This document shows, piece by piece, positions 1-10,603 of a stretch of 64,000 nucleotides of DNA. Within the stretch, counting starts at the first letter, position 1. Every line of letters begins with the position of its first letter. This stretch comes from Platerodrilus igneus (Eukaryota; Arthropoda; Insecta; Coleoptera; Lycidae): NCBI GenBank assembly GCA_036346225.1, contig JARFIW010001452.1, forward strand, positions 682,001 through 746,000, given 5' to 3'. The translations under genes and the position numbers were made by a program. The notes beneath the pieces were generated by a model. The model made no database searches. It was given only the letters and a program-made list of their open reading frames with translations, and was not told the origin of the DNA.

Positions 1-660
1 AAAAATAAATCAAAAATTTTGATACCTCAGTTTAAAGATATATCAAACATGGAGCATTCTTCAACCCCACAACCTGTTCACAAAACTACAAAAGAGGCTC
101 CAATACCTACGTCTTCACCTGAAAATTCTTTGACATCTGCGTATAACCAACTGTAAAGGATACTCCTTGTTATATACCAGTACTTAAACCATCAGCAAGC
201 AAAGTCAATTTTATTGAAACGCGCGCCACTTCGAAACAACTTCGCCCTTTTCAACAAACTCCGTCAAGAAAGCAAGTAATAACTGCTGGAAAAAAATTAT
301 CAGTGCAATACTATCAGATACGCCTGTTAAATTACAATTGGAAATGGAAGCAAAACCTAAAAGAATAAAGTTTGAAAAGTGAAGAAAGTTCTAACTCGTG
401 AAAAAAAAGCTATTATTAAAAAGAACAAAGAGGAGAAACCACAGAAATAAAGTAGAAATGGTATCTTTAGAATCTGAAAAAGAAGGTTGTTTCTGTTTAA
501 TGTGTTTAGGTAGTAATGCAGAATCTTTACAGAATGAACAGTGGATACAGTGTATTAAATACAAACAATGGTTCACTGAAAGTGCGTTAGTGGTGAGAAC
601 CCTGTTTTTGTTTGCGTAAATTGATGTTCTGATGAAGAACAAAGTGATTAATATCGATCA
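1..660 (+). pseudogene. pogo/Tigger-like transposase, C-terminal remnant
   Basis: Read across several frames, this stretch gives the tail of a pogo/Tigger-type DDE transposase. Around 190-400 it encodes a basic Ser/Pro linker with the motif SDTPVKLQLE (the 'LTDTP' patch common after the catalytic domain) and then a lysine-rich run. At about 485-640 there is a cysteine-rich zinc-binding-like tail: CFCLMC, then WIQC, then, after a frameshift, FVCVN followed by an acidic SDEEQSD end. Such C-terminal cysteine modules are known in this transposase group. The catalytic part lies outside the window to the left, and at least three frame changes and stops make it non-functional. The assignment is by recall of the family pattern. 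Confidence 0.6.
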
Positions 661-958
661 ATACTGCAATATGTAGTGTAACAACTTTCCCCATTGGAAT
701 AACAAATTGTCTCTTTTTCAGGGTAAGTTGTTACAGATTTTTGTTTTCTTTATTTTATTTGATTCGTATCAAAACACGATTTTATAGATTAAATAAAAAT
801 ATGTGCGGAAGCGCAACTTATATCTTTTACTTTTTTCTATTCGGTGTACAAAAACTATTTTATTTTAAAACGAGAGGACTGCATTTTTGTTACCACTTTA
901 CCCCATTCTCCCCTACAGATTATGCATCCGACTTTCAGTGGTCGCATTGTACAGGGCA
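661..958. other. AT-rich spacer without recognised gene
   Basis: About 300 bases of T-rich sequence between the pogo remnant and the first SINE. A short open frame is present but its composition looks like chance. I see no repeat or motif here. Confidence 0.5.
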
Positions 959-1247
959 GCTACGTGGTTTAGATAGGTTCGCGTATGACTACTAATCTCA
1001 AGATCATGGGTTCGATTTCCGACATGGACCGCTTGAAAAATATTAGACAAGCATTTTTCACAAAAATATGCTTCTTTCGCGAATGACAGGTAAAATGTAA
1101 CTCCCGTGTATGTGTGTTGTCACGCACATTAACGATCCCCACGTTGCTTGGAACATCAAGGGTTCGGCAAAATTCAAACTTTTTCCCTGCCCAATGTGGT
1201 ACCTTCGGTAGGAGCATTGGAAATTCAAATGGAGGGCAGCAATGTAC
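959..1247 (+). repeat. tRNA-derived SINE, copy 1 (diverged)
   Basis: One of seven copies of the same roughly 250-305 bp repeat in this window. The tRNA-like head (about 963-1030) carries the B-box-like GGTTCGATTTCC. It is followed by CGCTTGAAAAAT, the block around GTTGTCACGCACATTAACG, the GGGTTCGGCAAAATTC block and the 3' part GGAGCATTGGAAAT. This copy is clearly older than those at 33.3 and 60.0 kb, with many substitutions. A possible flanking pair (GCATTGTACA and GCAATGTACA) could be a target-site duplication, but it is not convincing. Confidence 0.75.
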
Positions 1248-1597
1248 ATGCACATTTTTTGTAGTTAGAATATTATCCTTAATAAAAAACTCTGAACAAT
1301 TTTTTAGAAAGAATTCCGCAACACTGTTAAACCCATTGATTGAAACACGTTACACAATGTCAGCTATGGCCACTCATTAATATTGATTGATAATTTTGTG
1401 ATAAAAGAACAGGTGTAAAAAGTTTTGTAATTAAGAAAATATAAATAAAAGTCAAATCGTTTCTGAATTGTAATTGCCATTCTTGGCATCCCAAGAAAAT
1501 GCTGGAGCATTTTAAAGTCAGATACTCTTTGCACTATCAAATCCTAACGATCTGCTGGGAGTGTCTGATTCTAAGTTAATATTCTCTGATTGGAATG

Positions 1598-2254
1598 ATG
1601 CGTTAGTAAAATAAAGGCGAATTTGTTGTAAAATGGTATAAAATGGAAAATTTTGTTGAAGAATATATTCCAATTAGAGCACAAAAAAAGGTTAGTAGAA
1701 TAAATACATTGAAAAGAAATCTAAACAAGAGCAGCAGGTATTTATATCGTTTTAGTATAAATGCATGAACTAAAATGAAACCAGTGTTCAGATAATTTGG
1801 GCTTAGCATCATTGTTCCGGATATATACCAACAATGAAGCCTAGGAAACTCAAATATACTCATAAGTTAAAACACAAGGGGTATAGATTTTCTGAATTAA
1901 CTGCAGTAGATTTAATTAAATTTCATAACAATTTTTATACACACCCTGCAAAAATTGCGCAGTATCGATTTATATTAAAGTGTATGCGACAGTCCCAGTG
2001 AAAGGATGTAGATTTCGTTAGCAATGTCCGTGAGAATCTAACGGAAGTACTAAAATGCACAGACAACAGTTCCTGTATCTCTATGTGCTTTCTTTAATAT
2101 TTTAAATTTAAAAAAGCATCACATACAAGGTGTGCCAAGAGGTTGTTTGCTTACTCGAGACGATCGGGCAGGCGATGGTCGTCTTGAATTATATTTAGAT
2201 AAACAAACTGCATTAATAAACCTTATTAAAACATTTCAGTGAATGGAGTCATAA
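1598..2254 (+). pseudogene. Decayed ORF of an unnamed arthropod repeat protein
   Basis: From about 1848 one frame reads KLKHKGYRFSELTAVDLI and then FHNNFYTHPAKIAQYRFILK. Near 2120-2240 a second frame continues with VPRGCLLTRDDRAGDGR. This resembles, from memory, a repetitive arthropod protein family without a settled name (a 'RGGDR' block followed by an 'ESHY' block). Several stops and frame changes separate the pieces. The 3' end stops where the mariner-type element begins at a TA dinucleotide, suggesting that the mariner jumped into it. Function unknown. Confidence 0.35.
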
Positions 2255-2462
2255 TACAGGGAGTTTATAAAAGATCACCTTGACTTAAACAAATCATAAT
2301 TAATAAACAAACCAGTAATAAACTTTTGGATTTTGAACTTAAGTTCAGTATATTGTCAAGATTATTTAGCTAAAATTCGATCGCAGTGTATGGCCTTGCA
2401 CCGAGCGTAGTGGGGGAAGAGTGCTACTGCTTCCGTCGACCGGCAGTCGTCACTCACCAGTC

Positions 2463-3440
2463 ATGGCTACGCCATAGTAGAAAGCTCAGTGTGTGATTTA
2501 GTTTATTCAATCGAGTTCAGTGATCACAGTTCAGCGGAATTATCGACGTGAATATGGCGGTGATGCACCTACTAACAAAACTATCCTGCAGTGGTATAAT
2601 CACCTACGGGAAACAGGTAGTCTCAAAAATTAAGCTACCTGGTAGGTCTTCAGTCTCTGAACAGAATGTGGAACAGATCCGTACATCTTGTATTCGCGCT
2701 TAAAAGTCATTGGCAATGCGAAGTTTGGAGTTGGGAATGCCTAAGTCTACCGTGTACAAAGTGATGCAAATGAGGCTTAAATTGCGTGGGTATAAGATTC
2801 AATTTCTGCATGAAATCAAGCACAATGACAAAGTGAAAAGTCTACATTTTGAACAGGATTGAAAAATGGGAGCTTCCTAGAAAATGTTATGTTTTCAGAT
2901 GAGGCGACTTTTCACGTAAGTGGGTCTGTCAACCGACACAACTGTAAGGTTTGGGGGTCTAAGTCACCGCATGAATTCATAGAACATCAGGGAGGCTCTT
3001 CAAAGTCCATGTTTGGTGTGGATTGATGCATGATCGTATCGTAGGACCTTTCATCTTCGCAGAGAAAACAATTAATGGGGATATTTATTGTGAAATGCTT
3101 GAACTATACGTTTTCCCACAGATAGATGATATCGAACTAGAAAAGTGACCGATTGTCTTCTAATAAATCGGCGCGCCACCTCACTATAGCAACCGTGTCC
3201 GTGATGCGTTGAACTTGCGTTTTCCTGATAGGTAGATTGGAAGACGTGGGACGATTGCAAGACCACCAATGAGCCCAGATCTGACTCCACTAGATTTTTT
3301 TTAGAGACACGTAAAAACATTGTTTATTCCAAAAAGATCCGTGAAATTGCTCATTTGAGGGAGAGGATTGTTGTTGCTGTAGCATCCGTCACGCCTAATA
3401 TTGTTTATCACTGTTTATCACTGTTTATCACTGATATGTT
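2463..3440 (+). pseudogene. Mariner/IS630-like transposase (dead)
   Basis: The expected start is ATG 2463 (MATP, followed at once by two stops). The helix-turn-helix part reads NYRREYGGDAPTNKTILQW and later GMPKSTVYKVMQMRLKLRG. The catalytic core shows FSDEATFHVSG (first Asp at 2899-2901), CKVWGSKSPHEF, and the last Asp in MSPDLTPLDFF (3278-3280). The middle Asp region is damaged by frameshifts near 3130-3180. The length is right for a transposase of about 330-350 residues. Family assignment is firm; the protein cannot be made because of at least six stops and shifts. Confidence 0.75.
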
Positions 3441-3482
3441 TATCAAATGTCATGTTCCTGAAATTACCTCACCACACTTATC
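3436..3482 (+). repeat. 47-bp direct repeat, copy 1
   Basis: A stretch starting ATGTTTATCAAATGTCATG and ending CACCACACTTATC is identical, base for base by eye, to 7054-7100. It lies at the end of the dead mariner transposase frame. Surrounding bases do not match, so this is a short exact shared block and not part of a longer visible duplication. Confidence 0.7.
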
Positions 3483-3540
3483 CCACATAAATATTATTAT
3501 TTTGAAAAACACAGAATAGCACTTTCTATAAAACTTTGTA

Positions 3541-5778
3541 CACTTCAAGGCAACGATTTTCAGACTATAATTAATTATAATTATAAATAAATAAAGGAAA
3601 TACATAAAATAAGTTAAACTTCCTTATTCACGTATTATTTAACACTACTACACAATTATAATAAATTCTTATAATTGCAACAAATTTTACTGTATTATCT
3701 TATCAAAACGTAGACATCCTCAAACTTCTAGCCATATTATTCACTTTGGCAATACACAAGATCCTTGTACCAAAGATAAAAGGACACAATTATTTTACAA
3801 ATATGAATCACAATTAACGACAAAAAAAAATCTTTTTATGCGATTCTTCCATGCTTACTTACCTCATAGCTACAAGAATTTCTTATCGAAATACCACATT
3901 CTTAAATTAATAATCTTAATTATACTCGCACAAATAGAATAAAATGTTGTATCCTTCTTGTTTAATTTTAAAGCTATCAAATTTTGAAAACATAGGTTTT
4001 ACAAACTTTGCATTTTTTCTAATAATTTCAATAATTAGCTCAAACATATAGTTTCGATAATATAAAAGCTTAAACCAACAGATTTAGTTGGAAAACTACT
4101 TTCTGACAATCATTAGATACTGCGTGAACAAAAGCCACTTCTTAAAAGGTTTTAAGTTAACATTTTCATTTTTCTAATGGAGATACATTTGTTTAATTTT
4201 TTAATGTAAAAACTAGCCATTGATAAGCACAGCCAATTTATCATTTATTGGAATCAGTTTTTATTCCAAAGAGGACATGTACGAACATATTCAGAAAATT
4301 ATTTTTTATAACTAATTTCGTAGAGTTATCAATACTCAAGGATTAAACCATTTCAAATACTATTATTACACATTATCTACCAACTAAGACTTTTATCTTT
4401 TTTGACAAAACGTTTCGACATTATTTTTTCATATTTCTTGTTTTACTGGTATGGATCTAGACAGCCCTACAGACAGTAAACATGATTTTGAAAAGTTTAA
4501 ACTAATTTTTTAAATTATAAAGATATTACTTATTTTATACGGTCATGAATACCAAGGCTGGAGAGACCTAGCTAACCTTTCCAGACTCTAATTTTGAGTA
4601 ACCTCAACTGCTGGAGAAACCTAGCCAACTTCTTCGGATTTAAACAGTTTTGAAACCATTGGTTAATACATGTTAAGCCAAAATCATAATAATATCGAAT
4701 TTTCTTTTGCTTTTGTCAAAGCCCTACTTAACTAAATAAACCATTTAATGAGTTATTTTTTTTATATTGAGGACACCTAATTTTTTTTGTTTAAAGTCAT
4801 TACTTTTGAATTTTCTTTTGATGACTTATAAGCAAACCTTTTGCTTTATCTTTTGAATTTTATTTTAATTTATATACGTACAGAACGCGTGCAATTTTTT
4901 ATTCAATAATTTGTAAGACTCAATGGGACAACGAGACGTTGACGTACTCCGCTCTTTCTCCGACTGAGTCATAATTATTTCTCTCTATATAAGACATTGC
5001 CGAGAAAATACAATTTTGTTTTAATGATTACCATAGTTCATCGATATTAAATATAGAACAAAAAATAATCTTATCTCAACTAGGAATTAGAACAACGACA
5101 ATTCTTTTCCTCCCTAATCCTTTTTTACATGGATTACAATTAATTAATTTTCATGCCACATTAACATTTTACTTTAATATGGCACAAACCTAAGTGATTT
5201 TTGATTTCATTTATACATTATAGTATATTATTTTTCCTGGAAAGCATTGACTCCAGATGACTAGGTATTATGAATAATTACCTCAGATGATTTTACTTGT
5301 TCCAACCAAATTTCTTTAAACGACTAATACGTCATAATGTATTTAAGAAGTTTGAATGGAATTTCTTATTCACACATTTCTTTATGTTTGAATACTCTTG
5401 TCCAACTGACAGCGAACCAATCTTTTTTTTCGCTGATAGCAGGATTTGAACCCGCGATTAGTTATTAAGAAACTTTATGCAATTATATGTATAGTTTATT
5501 GTTTACATTAGCAGTTAAGAAATTTCTTTACGAATAACTATTTCTTATTTTTATTTTATTTACAACACTAATTTGTATTTTTTATTAAATCCCCTCAATT
5601 TTTTTGCGAGATCTCACACTCTTCGTCAACCAAATCAGAGAATGCGACAACACATTCTAAATGGCAGCAAGTCACAATGAATAGCGAATAGCTAAACGAT
5701 GGCAAAGACTACTAACTCTATTGAGTTAGTCATGAAACTCTAACCTAACATCACCACCCAAAATGATGCAGTTTTTGA
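3541..5778. other. Unexplained AT-rich DNA
   Basis: About 2.2 kb of A/T-rich sequence with no ORF of note. The only patch that stands out is around 5430-5460, where the minus strand contains the B-box-like GGGTTCAAATCC. No matching tRNA acceptor or anticodon arms are visible, so it is at best an old tRNA/SINE scrap. Short palindromic AT runs (for example near 3570-3590) look like simple sequence. Confidence 0.4.
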
Positions 5779-6330
5779 ATGATTTTAATTGGATATTTTA
5801 CTACTAACTGTAATCCAATGCAAACACATGTTCCATTTTATGTTCACTTTGGACTATACACTGTTTTACCAGAACTTATGAATGCGAAACAACGCAAAAC
5901 ATCGGACACTGAATATGATATTAAGTGGTTGCAAACACTTGACTTCATTTTTCTACGTCTACAACCAAATATACAAAGCCACATGCTCCAATGATTACTT
6001 CATCGTTCTCAGCTTTATACAGCCACCACTGAGACAGTGCACACCTTTTATAAACACAAGAAGCATAAACACTCATTCCTTATGGACATGGATACATCTT
6101 CTTCACGACTACACACTATAGTCGAACAACCTTTCCTTGTTTTGGAACGAATTGGAACTATTACCTTGGAACAAAATCACGTACTAGTGCTTTCACCTAA
6201 ACAATATGGAACCAATTATATACTACACCAACCAACAATCAATTTTTTCTCAACTTATGTGAACACAGACATCGTTTCATCAATACCAAGCACACATACT
6301 GCTTGCATTCAACAGCTGCAATCATCCTGA
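5779..6330 (+). other. Overlapping open frames, product not recognised
   Basis: Three overlapping plus-strand frames (5779-5994, 5882-6121, 6037-6330) make this the only moderately GC-balanced, ORF-rich patch between 3.6 and 8.6 kb. The last encodes 97 residues rich in Thr, Ser and His (it includes VEQPFLVLERIGTITLEQ). I recognise no domain. The frame-hopping appearance fits a decayed TE coding region, possibly retroelement gag-like, but nothing in the sequence proves that. Confidence 0.25.
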
Positions 6331-7053
6331 GACTTCTTTAGTCACCTTCAAGCCACTTGTCACCAGTATGCCCTGATCAAGCACCACCGACTTTTGGTAT
6401 GAACTTTTTATCTATTAACATTTAAGCCATCATGCATTGACATTTTAAATTATTTTTTTGTGTGACGCCTTCATGCGCTTGCTCTGATTTACCATTTGTT
6501 TACTTTTTTTTATTTTTGTATTATATTGTATATTGTATCGAATTGTACTTTATCTTAAGTATTTTGTATTTGTACTCATTTATATATTCTTATTCATGTA
6601 TATTTTGATAGATTTTAACTTTTTAACTATTCCATTTATGCTTTTAGTTATTTTAACTAAGTTTTTTAAACAATGTTTAATTCCTTTAATTTGTATTAAC
6701 ATTAACAGCACCTTTAAGTCATATAATTCTTTTATGTTTAAAATTTTTAAACTTTTAATTTTATCTTTTTAAAATTTTACTTTTTAACTTTTTGTTTTTT
6801 GCAGTGACCATTTAAATTGAATTAATTTATTTTGATGTAAATGCCTTCTTATTTACAACTGCCTCTTTGCCAGACTCCTTTATATTTTCTTTTCAATCTT
6901 TACTTTATTTTTTTATTTTAAGATTTGGAGTCCAAATTTTTCATGGGCGGGGCATGTGTTGTATATAGCGAAGCCATTATTTTAGATTACTTTTTATTAC
7001 ATTGTAACAGAATCAGTAAGCCGAACATCCTTTGTTCTAGGAAAACTTGCATC
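6331..7053. other. Strongly T-rich tract
   Basis: Roughly 700 bases with marked pyrimidine (T) skew on the plus strand. The small open frames are low-complexity, Phe/Leu/Ile-rich shadows of that composition. No gene is supported. Confidence 0.4.
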
Positions 7054-7100
7054 ATGTTTATCAAATGTCATGTTCCTGAAATTACCTCACCACACTTATC
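7054..7100 (+). repeat. 47-bp direct repeat, copy 2
   Basis: Exact by-eye match to 3436-3482, in the same orientation, 3.6 kb away. Here it sits just upstream of a promoter-like patch. Confidence 0.7.
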
Positions 7101-7259
7101 TTTTTGTATACTTAATCTTTTAGTCGTCTTTACTTTGTAACAACCACATTTAGATTTCCTGCAGATGTCCTAGAACTCAGGGAAGTTTTGGCTTACCACT
7201 ATTAGACATACACTTTTATCGCCTGCCACAACCTTCGGCAGAAAACCCATTTCATGTTA

Positions 7260-7440
7260 TCAGCAGCTATAAAAGACAGAGCACCAGAGTTAGTCCAGAG
7301 AGTCCAGTTCAGTCAGTCAGTTTGTGTATGGTCCTACTTCATCCATTGCTCTGGAGCAAGTCGGCTCAGAGCCAACCCTCAAAATGGTAACCTAGTCTTT
7401 TATGGTTGCTGAGGCATTTGAGCACAGATGGTCACGTAAG
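7260..7440 (+). promoter_or_regulatory. TATA/initiator-like patch with splice donor
   Basis: TATAAAAG at 7268 is followed by TTAGTCC and, at about 7309-7320, by repeated TCAGT initiator-like motifs. A strong consensus 5' splice site GTAAGTAA occurs at 7436. This order (TATA, initiator, leader, donor) is what an insect promoter with a short first exon, or an LTR with a leader intron, would show. The TATA-to-TCAGT spacing of about 42 bp is a little long, though other starts are possible. No downstream exon is recognisable. Confidence 0.3.
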
Positions 7441-7607
7441 TAATTCCTTAATTATTTTACTGCTTTGCTTTTGTTACATGTCATTTAGCTTTAAGTTTAT
7501 TTATTGTTTATTAAATATTGTTGTTTACTTCCATCTTATCATTTCACTTATTACTATAATCGTGTTACAAGAATGTTTTGTCTCAAAACCCCATCGCGGT
7601 TCCTAAA

Positions 7608-8636
7608 GACCCCTCTCGATCCCAAGGTCCAAGACCTGAGTTAAGTACCACCTCTCGCTACGAAAGACTCTACCTAGCTACGTCAAAAGCATATCTAACC
7701 ATCAACAAAAGTGTACTTAACAATATGTTGTTGAATACCTAGGAAGAACCTAATTATCGTTTAGACGTGGCCAGGGCAAAAAATGGTGCACATATAGAAC
7801 TTTACTAGGTATCAAAAAAACTTGAGAAGATTCTCTTTAATACTATATAGGTTTAATAACTATTACTTTAACTTTACTGTGTAAAAATAACAGTTTAAAT
7901 CAAGGAAAATTAATTGTCCTACTCGTACACCACAACTTACGTCATTAAATTTTTACTTATGTGGTGATTTAAAAAATATAGTGTATTTCATTACTCCCAA
8001 AACGCTTAAGGATTTAATTGGTAGAATCCTAGTAGCAATTGCGAGCATTGAAACACAAAAAATAACAAAAGCACTTTTTAGGGTTAGAAAGCGATGGCTG
8101 GGCCTGATGCAGTAGTATTATTTTGAAAGTTTTAAACATTATTTATCGTTAATGGTTTTCTTACGTCAATTATAAATATTTTATTAAAGGAAGGGTTGGT
8201 GGTATAAACTTGTACTTCTATTTATTAAAATATTGAACACCATGGCAAAAAGATTACCTTATTTGACGGTTACATAAGACATTACAATGGTTAAATGTTT
8301 TTAAATATACAAAAGTACATTTATAATATATATTTTATTCTAAGGACAACAATTCTGAATGCAAACAAAATGTAGGTAATATGGTCCCGGGTGTTTGTAA
8401 TACGGACCCAGTATTATTCGAAGAAGTTTCTGCATGCAGAAATAGAGTTTACTTCTGCATAAAAATATAGGTTTATTATTCAATTAGAAAAACAACTTGC
8501 AGTTGACAATAATACAGTACTAGCGAGAGAAGTCACGGAAATAGTCGCCTTTCTTTGCCCGCGCGCGTTCTTTATTAGCCCATTAAGTACTGGACCCACA
8601 ACCCACCATGACGACTACTCCAAAATTTTCTTTCTT
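7608..8636. other. Unexplained AT-rich DNA
   Basis: No gene seen in roughly 1 kb. A roughly 53-bp block at 8361-8413 (GCAAACAAAA ... TTTGTAATACGGACCCAGTA) recurs in diverged form exactly 2,500 bp later at 10861-10912. The two copies bracket the pogo/SINE cluster. Confidence 0.4.
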
Positions 8637-8890
8637 ACATGTGATTTTCCAATGCTCCACCCGAAGGTACTACAGTGGCCAGGAGGCGAGTTTTTGTTGC
8701 CTGGAAATTTAGATTTTTGCCGAACCCTTGTCGTTCCAGGCAAGGTAGGGATCTTTAACGTACGTGACAACACTCACACACGGGACCTCCATTTAACCTC
8801 TCATCCGAACAAGGGCGTATTTGTTTGTGAAAATGCTTACCTGCCATTTTTCAAGCAGTCGGCCGTGTCGGGATTCAAACCCAGGACTTT
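8637..8890 (-). repeat. tRNA-derived SINE, copy 2 (5'-truncated)
   Basis: Minus-strand copy. The 3' end is at the left (complement of TCCAATGCTCCACCCGAAGG), and the copy runs to the B-box-like region at the right (GGGATTCAAACCCAGGAC on the plus strand). The tRNA head upstream of the B box is missing. It abuts the degenerate pogo-like transposase on its right. Confidence 0.8.
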
Positions 8891-10080
8891 GGAAAACAAA
8901 ATTTCCTTTCGCAGAAAAAGCACACATCATCGTTTTTGTCCGACTATGGTTCACCAACCGGAAGTTCAAATGAAGATTCACCAAAACAAGTTTAGAGCTC
9001 AAGTCGTCTGAATCGCCACTGCTGCCAATTTTATCTCACTTGATCGAAGGTTTCTTGCCATGCCATTTGCCACAAGTATGAGTAGAAGTCCAACAACAAG
9101 CAGGTTGAGAAATATCATAGGTCTGGATGCTCTTAATTTTTGATGTTGATTTTCCTTGCTCACGTCTACGATCCCGAAGATTTCCACCAAATTGATGCAT
9201 TTAAATTGTTTTTAAACGGAAATACCGTCACAAGCCTAGTCACATAAGGTTTCCGCCCCGGAGTCACATAAGGTTTCCTCCCAGGAGACGATTTTTTCAT
9301 CTTCTCAGATACCAGATGAATATTCCTCAGAAATACAATGAGTTTAAGTACTTTTTTGCTGCTTGAGCAGGTGGGTGATAGATCACGCAATTTGGAAGCA
9401 GAATGAGTATGGACATCAAGATCACGTTGAATAGGCCAATGATAGCCAAATTCAGTAGCACTAAGAACCGCTGAAGGTTGAACAATCTTTTCGGTTTCCT
9501 ACATCATAGTGTCCCACAGATATTATCTCACGGAGCATCCATTGTGTTATGTTTTCACTGTAGTGAGTTCTAAGTGCACCCATGAAAGTTCGATCCAACA
9601 GTTGCAATTTGTGAATGGTGTGTAAAGTCAGTGACAAAATTGCGACATGGTTATTTCTTACTATATCAATTATATTAACATTCCTTGGGAGGAAAAAAAA
9701 CATCAAGAATTAGCAGGACAGGCGAAGCCTCTTTGGTTTGGCTTTTTTTATGAACTACTCTAATCAGTCCGTGAAAAGCTGTGATCGAACCGAACCATGG
9801 GTGAGCTATCCCAATTACCCTAGTGAAGCATCTTTCGTAAGGAGGCTTGTCATGTTGGTCCTAGGGAATATTGACATCTGAAGAACATATGAACCACCTA
9901 CATTCATCGAGCAGGTGACCGTAACTAAAAATCCACGCTCTGCAACCGTTAAACAACATATTTGTCGTTTACCTCTACTTCCAATTACGTGTTATCGTAG
10001 TTTGAACATCACAAACGCGTATTTTGGCAACATTCCAAATGCGATCTGCTGAATAATTGTTTTTCATATTCCACCTACAC
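8891..10080 (-). pseudogene. pogo/Tigger-like transposase 2 (dead, minus strand)
   Basis: Read from right to left, the fragments follow the order of a pogo/Tigger DDE_1 transposase. About 9960-9880 gives TVAERGFLVTVTCSMNVGGS and about 9850 gives FPRTNM. About 9770-9720 gives SQLFTD and then FIKKAKP. About 9690-9500 gives SLTLHTIHKLQLLDRTFMG and HYSENITQWMLRE (the family reads TLPPHTSHRLQPLDR here, with the last catalytic Asp in LLDR), followed by ISVGHYDV. A Ser/Lys-rich tail follows, and a DSDD-containing end lies near 9010-8900. It has frameshifts in nearly every block. The N-terminal DNA-binding half is absent; its place is taken by SINE copies at 10083 and beyond. Confidence 0.7.
9238..9285 (+). 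repeat. 24-bp tandem duplication inside transposase tail
   Basis: Two adjacent 24-bp units beginning AGTCACATAAGGTTTCC differ at two or three bases. In the minus-strand frame they produce a doubled PGRKPYVT. It is probably a replication-slippage duplication in the dead gene. Confidence 0.7.
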
Positions 10081-10082
10081 TG

Positions 10083-10346
10083 CATTTGATTTTCCAATGC
10101 TCCACCCGAAGGTACTACGTTAGCTAGGGAACCAGTTCTTTTGTACATGGAGATCTTAAATTTTACCGAACCCTTGCTGTTCTAAACAAGGTAGGGGTTT
10201 TCAACGTGCGTGACACACTCATACACGGAACCTACATTTTATCTCTCATTCGAACCAATGCGTATTTTTGTGCAAAATGTTGGCCTAACATTTTTCAAGC
10301 GGACCATGTCGGGATTCAAACCTGGCCCTTGGACATAGTAGTCACA
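10083..10346 (-). repeat. tRNA-derived SINE, copy 3
   Basis: Minus-strand copy with all body blocks present, from the 3' TCCAATGCTCCACCCGAAGG complement to the B box region (GGGATTCAAACCTGGCCC on the plus strand). It is directly followed by copy 4 in the same orientation, giving a tandem pair. It is diverged from the young copies by many substitutions. Confidence 0.8.
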
Positions 10347-10603
10347 CTACATGTGATTTTTCAATGGTCCACCCGAAGGTACTACATTACCCAAGAAGCA
10401 AGTTTTTTTATCTGAAAATTTTGAATTTTGCCGAACACTTGCTGTTCCAAGAAAGTCAGAAATCGTTAACGTGCGTGACAACACTCGTACACGGGACCTA
10501 CATTTTACCTCGTGTAACATTTTTCAAGTGTATAGTGTCGGAATTCGAACATGGGACCTTGGGCGTAGTAGTCACACACATACCACTACCCCACGGAACC
10601 TTC
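10347..10603 (-). repeat. tRNA-derived SINE, copy 4
   Basis: Same orientation as copy 3 and immediately adjacent (the shared junction reads TACATGTGATTTT). An internal deletion removes part of the block between CATTTTACCTCG and the CATTTTTCAAG segment. It keeps the B-box-like GGAATTCGAACATGGGACC and a little more of the tRNA head (the complement of GGGCGTAGTAGTC). Confidence 0.75.

Larger units (their letters stand above)
2257..3538 (+). mobile_element. Mariner/IS630-type DNA transposon (degenerate)
   Basis: The left end reads CAGGGAGTTTATAAAAGA just after a TA at 2255-2256, the form seen in one branch of mariner-like elements (CAGGGTGTTTATAAAAG). The right end near 3518-3538 has a degraded inverted counterpart containing CTATAAAACTTTG next to TA (3539-3540). 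TA is the normal target of the superfamily, and the implied length of 1,282 bp suits it. The right TIR is poor, so that border is tentative. Confidence 0.55.

Noticed and set aside
5425..5460. B-box-like GGGTTCAAATCC on the minus strand, considered as a tRNA gene
   Set aside because: No acceptor, D or anticodon arms can be drawn, and it does not extend into the SINE family.
8652..9011. 119-codon plus-strand frame, one of the longest in its region
   Set aside because: It runs antisense through SINE copy 2. Equivalent frames occur in other SINE copies (for example 56959-57420, 60051-60338) only because the repeat is shared.
8999..9190. Minus-strand 63-codon frame with a hydrophobic stretch (MIFLNLLVVGLLLILVA) that looks like a secreted peptide or membrane protein
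   Set aside because: It lies inside the pogo/Tigger-like relic. The neighbouring minus-strand frames carry the expected transposase tail, so this is a shadow frame.
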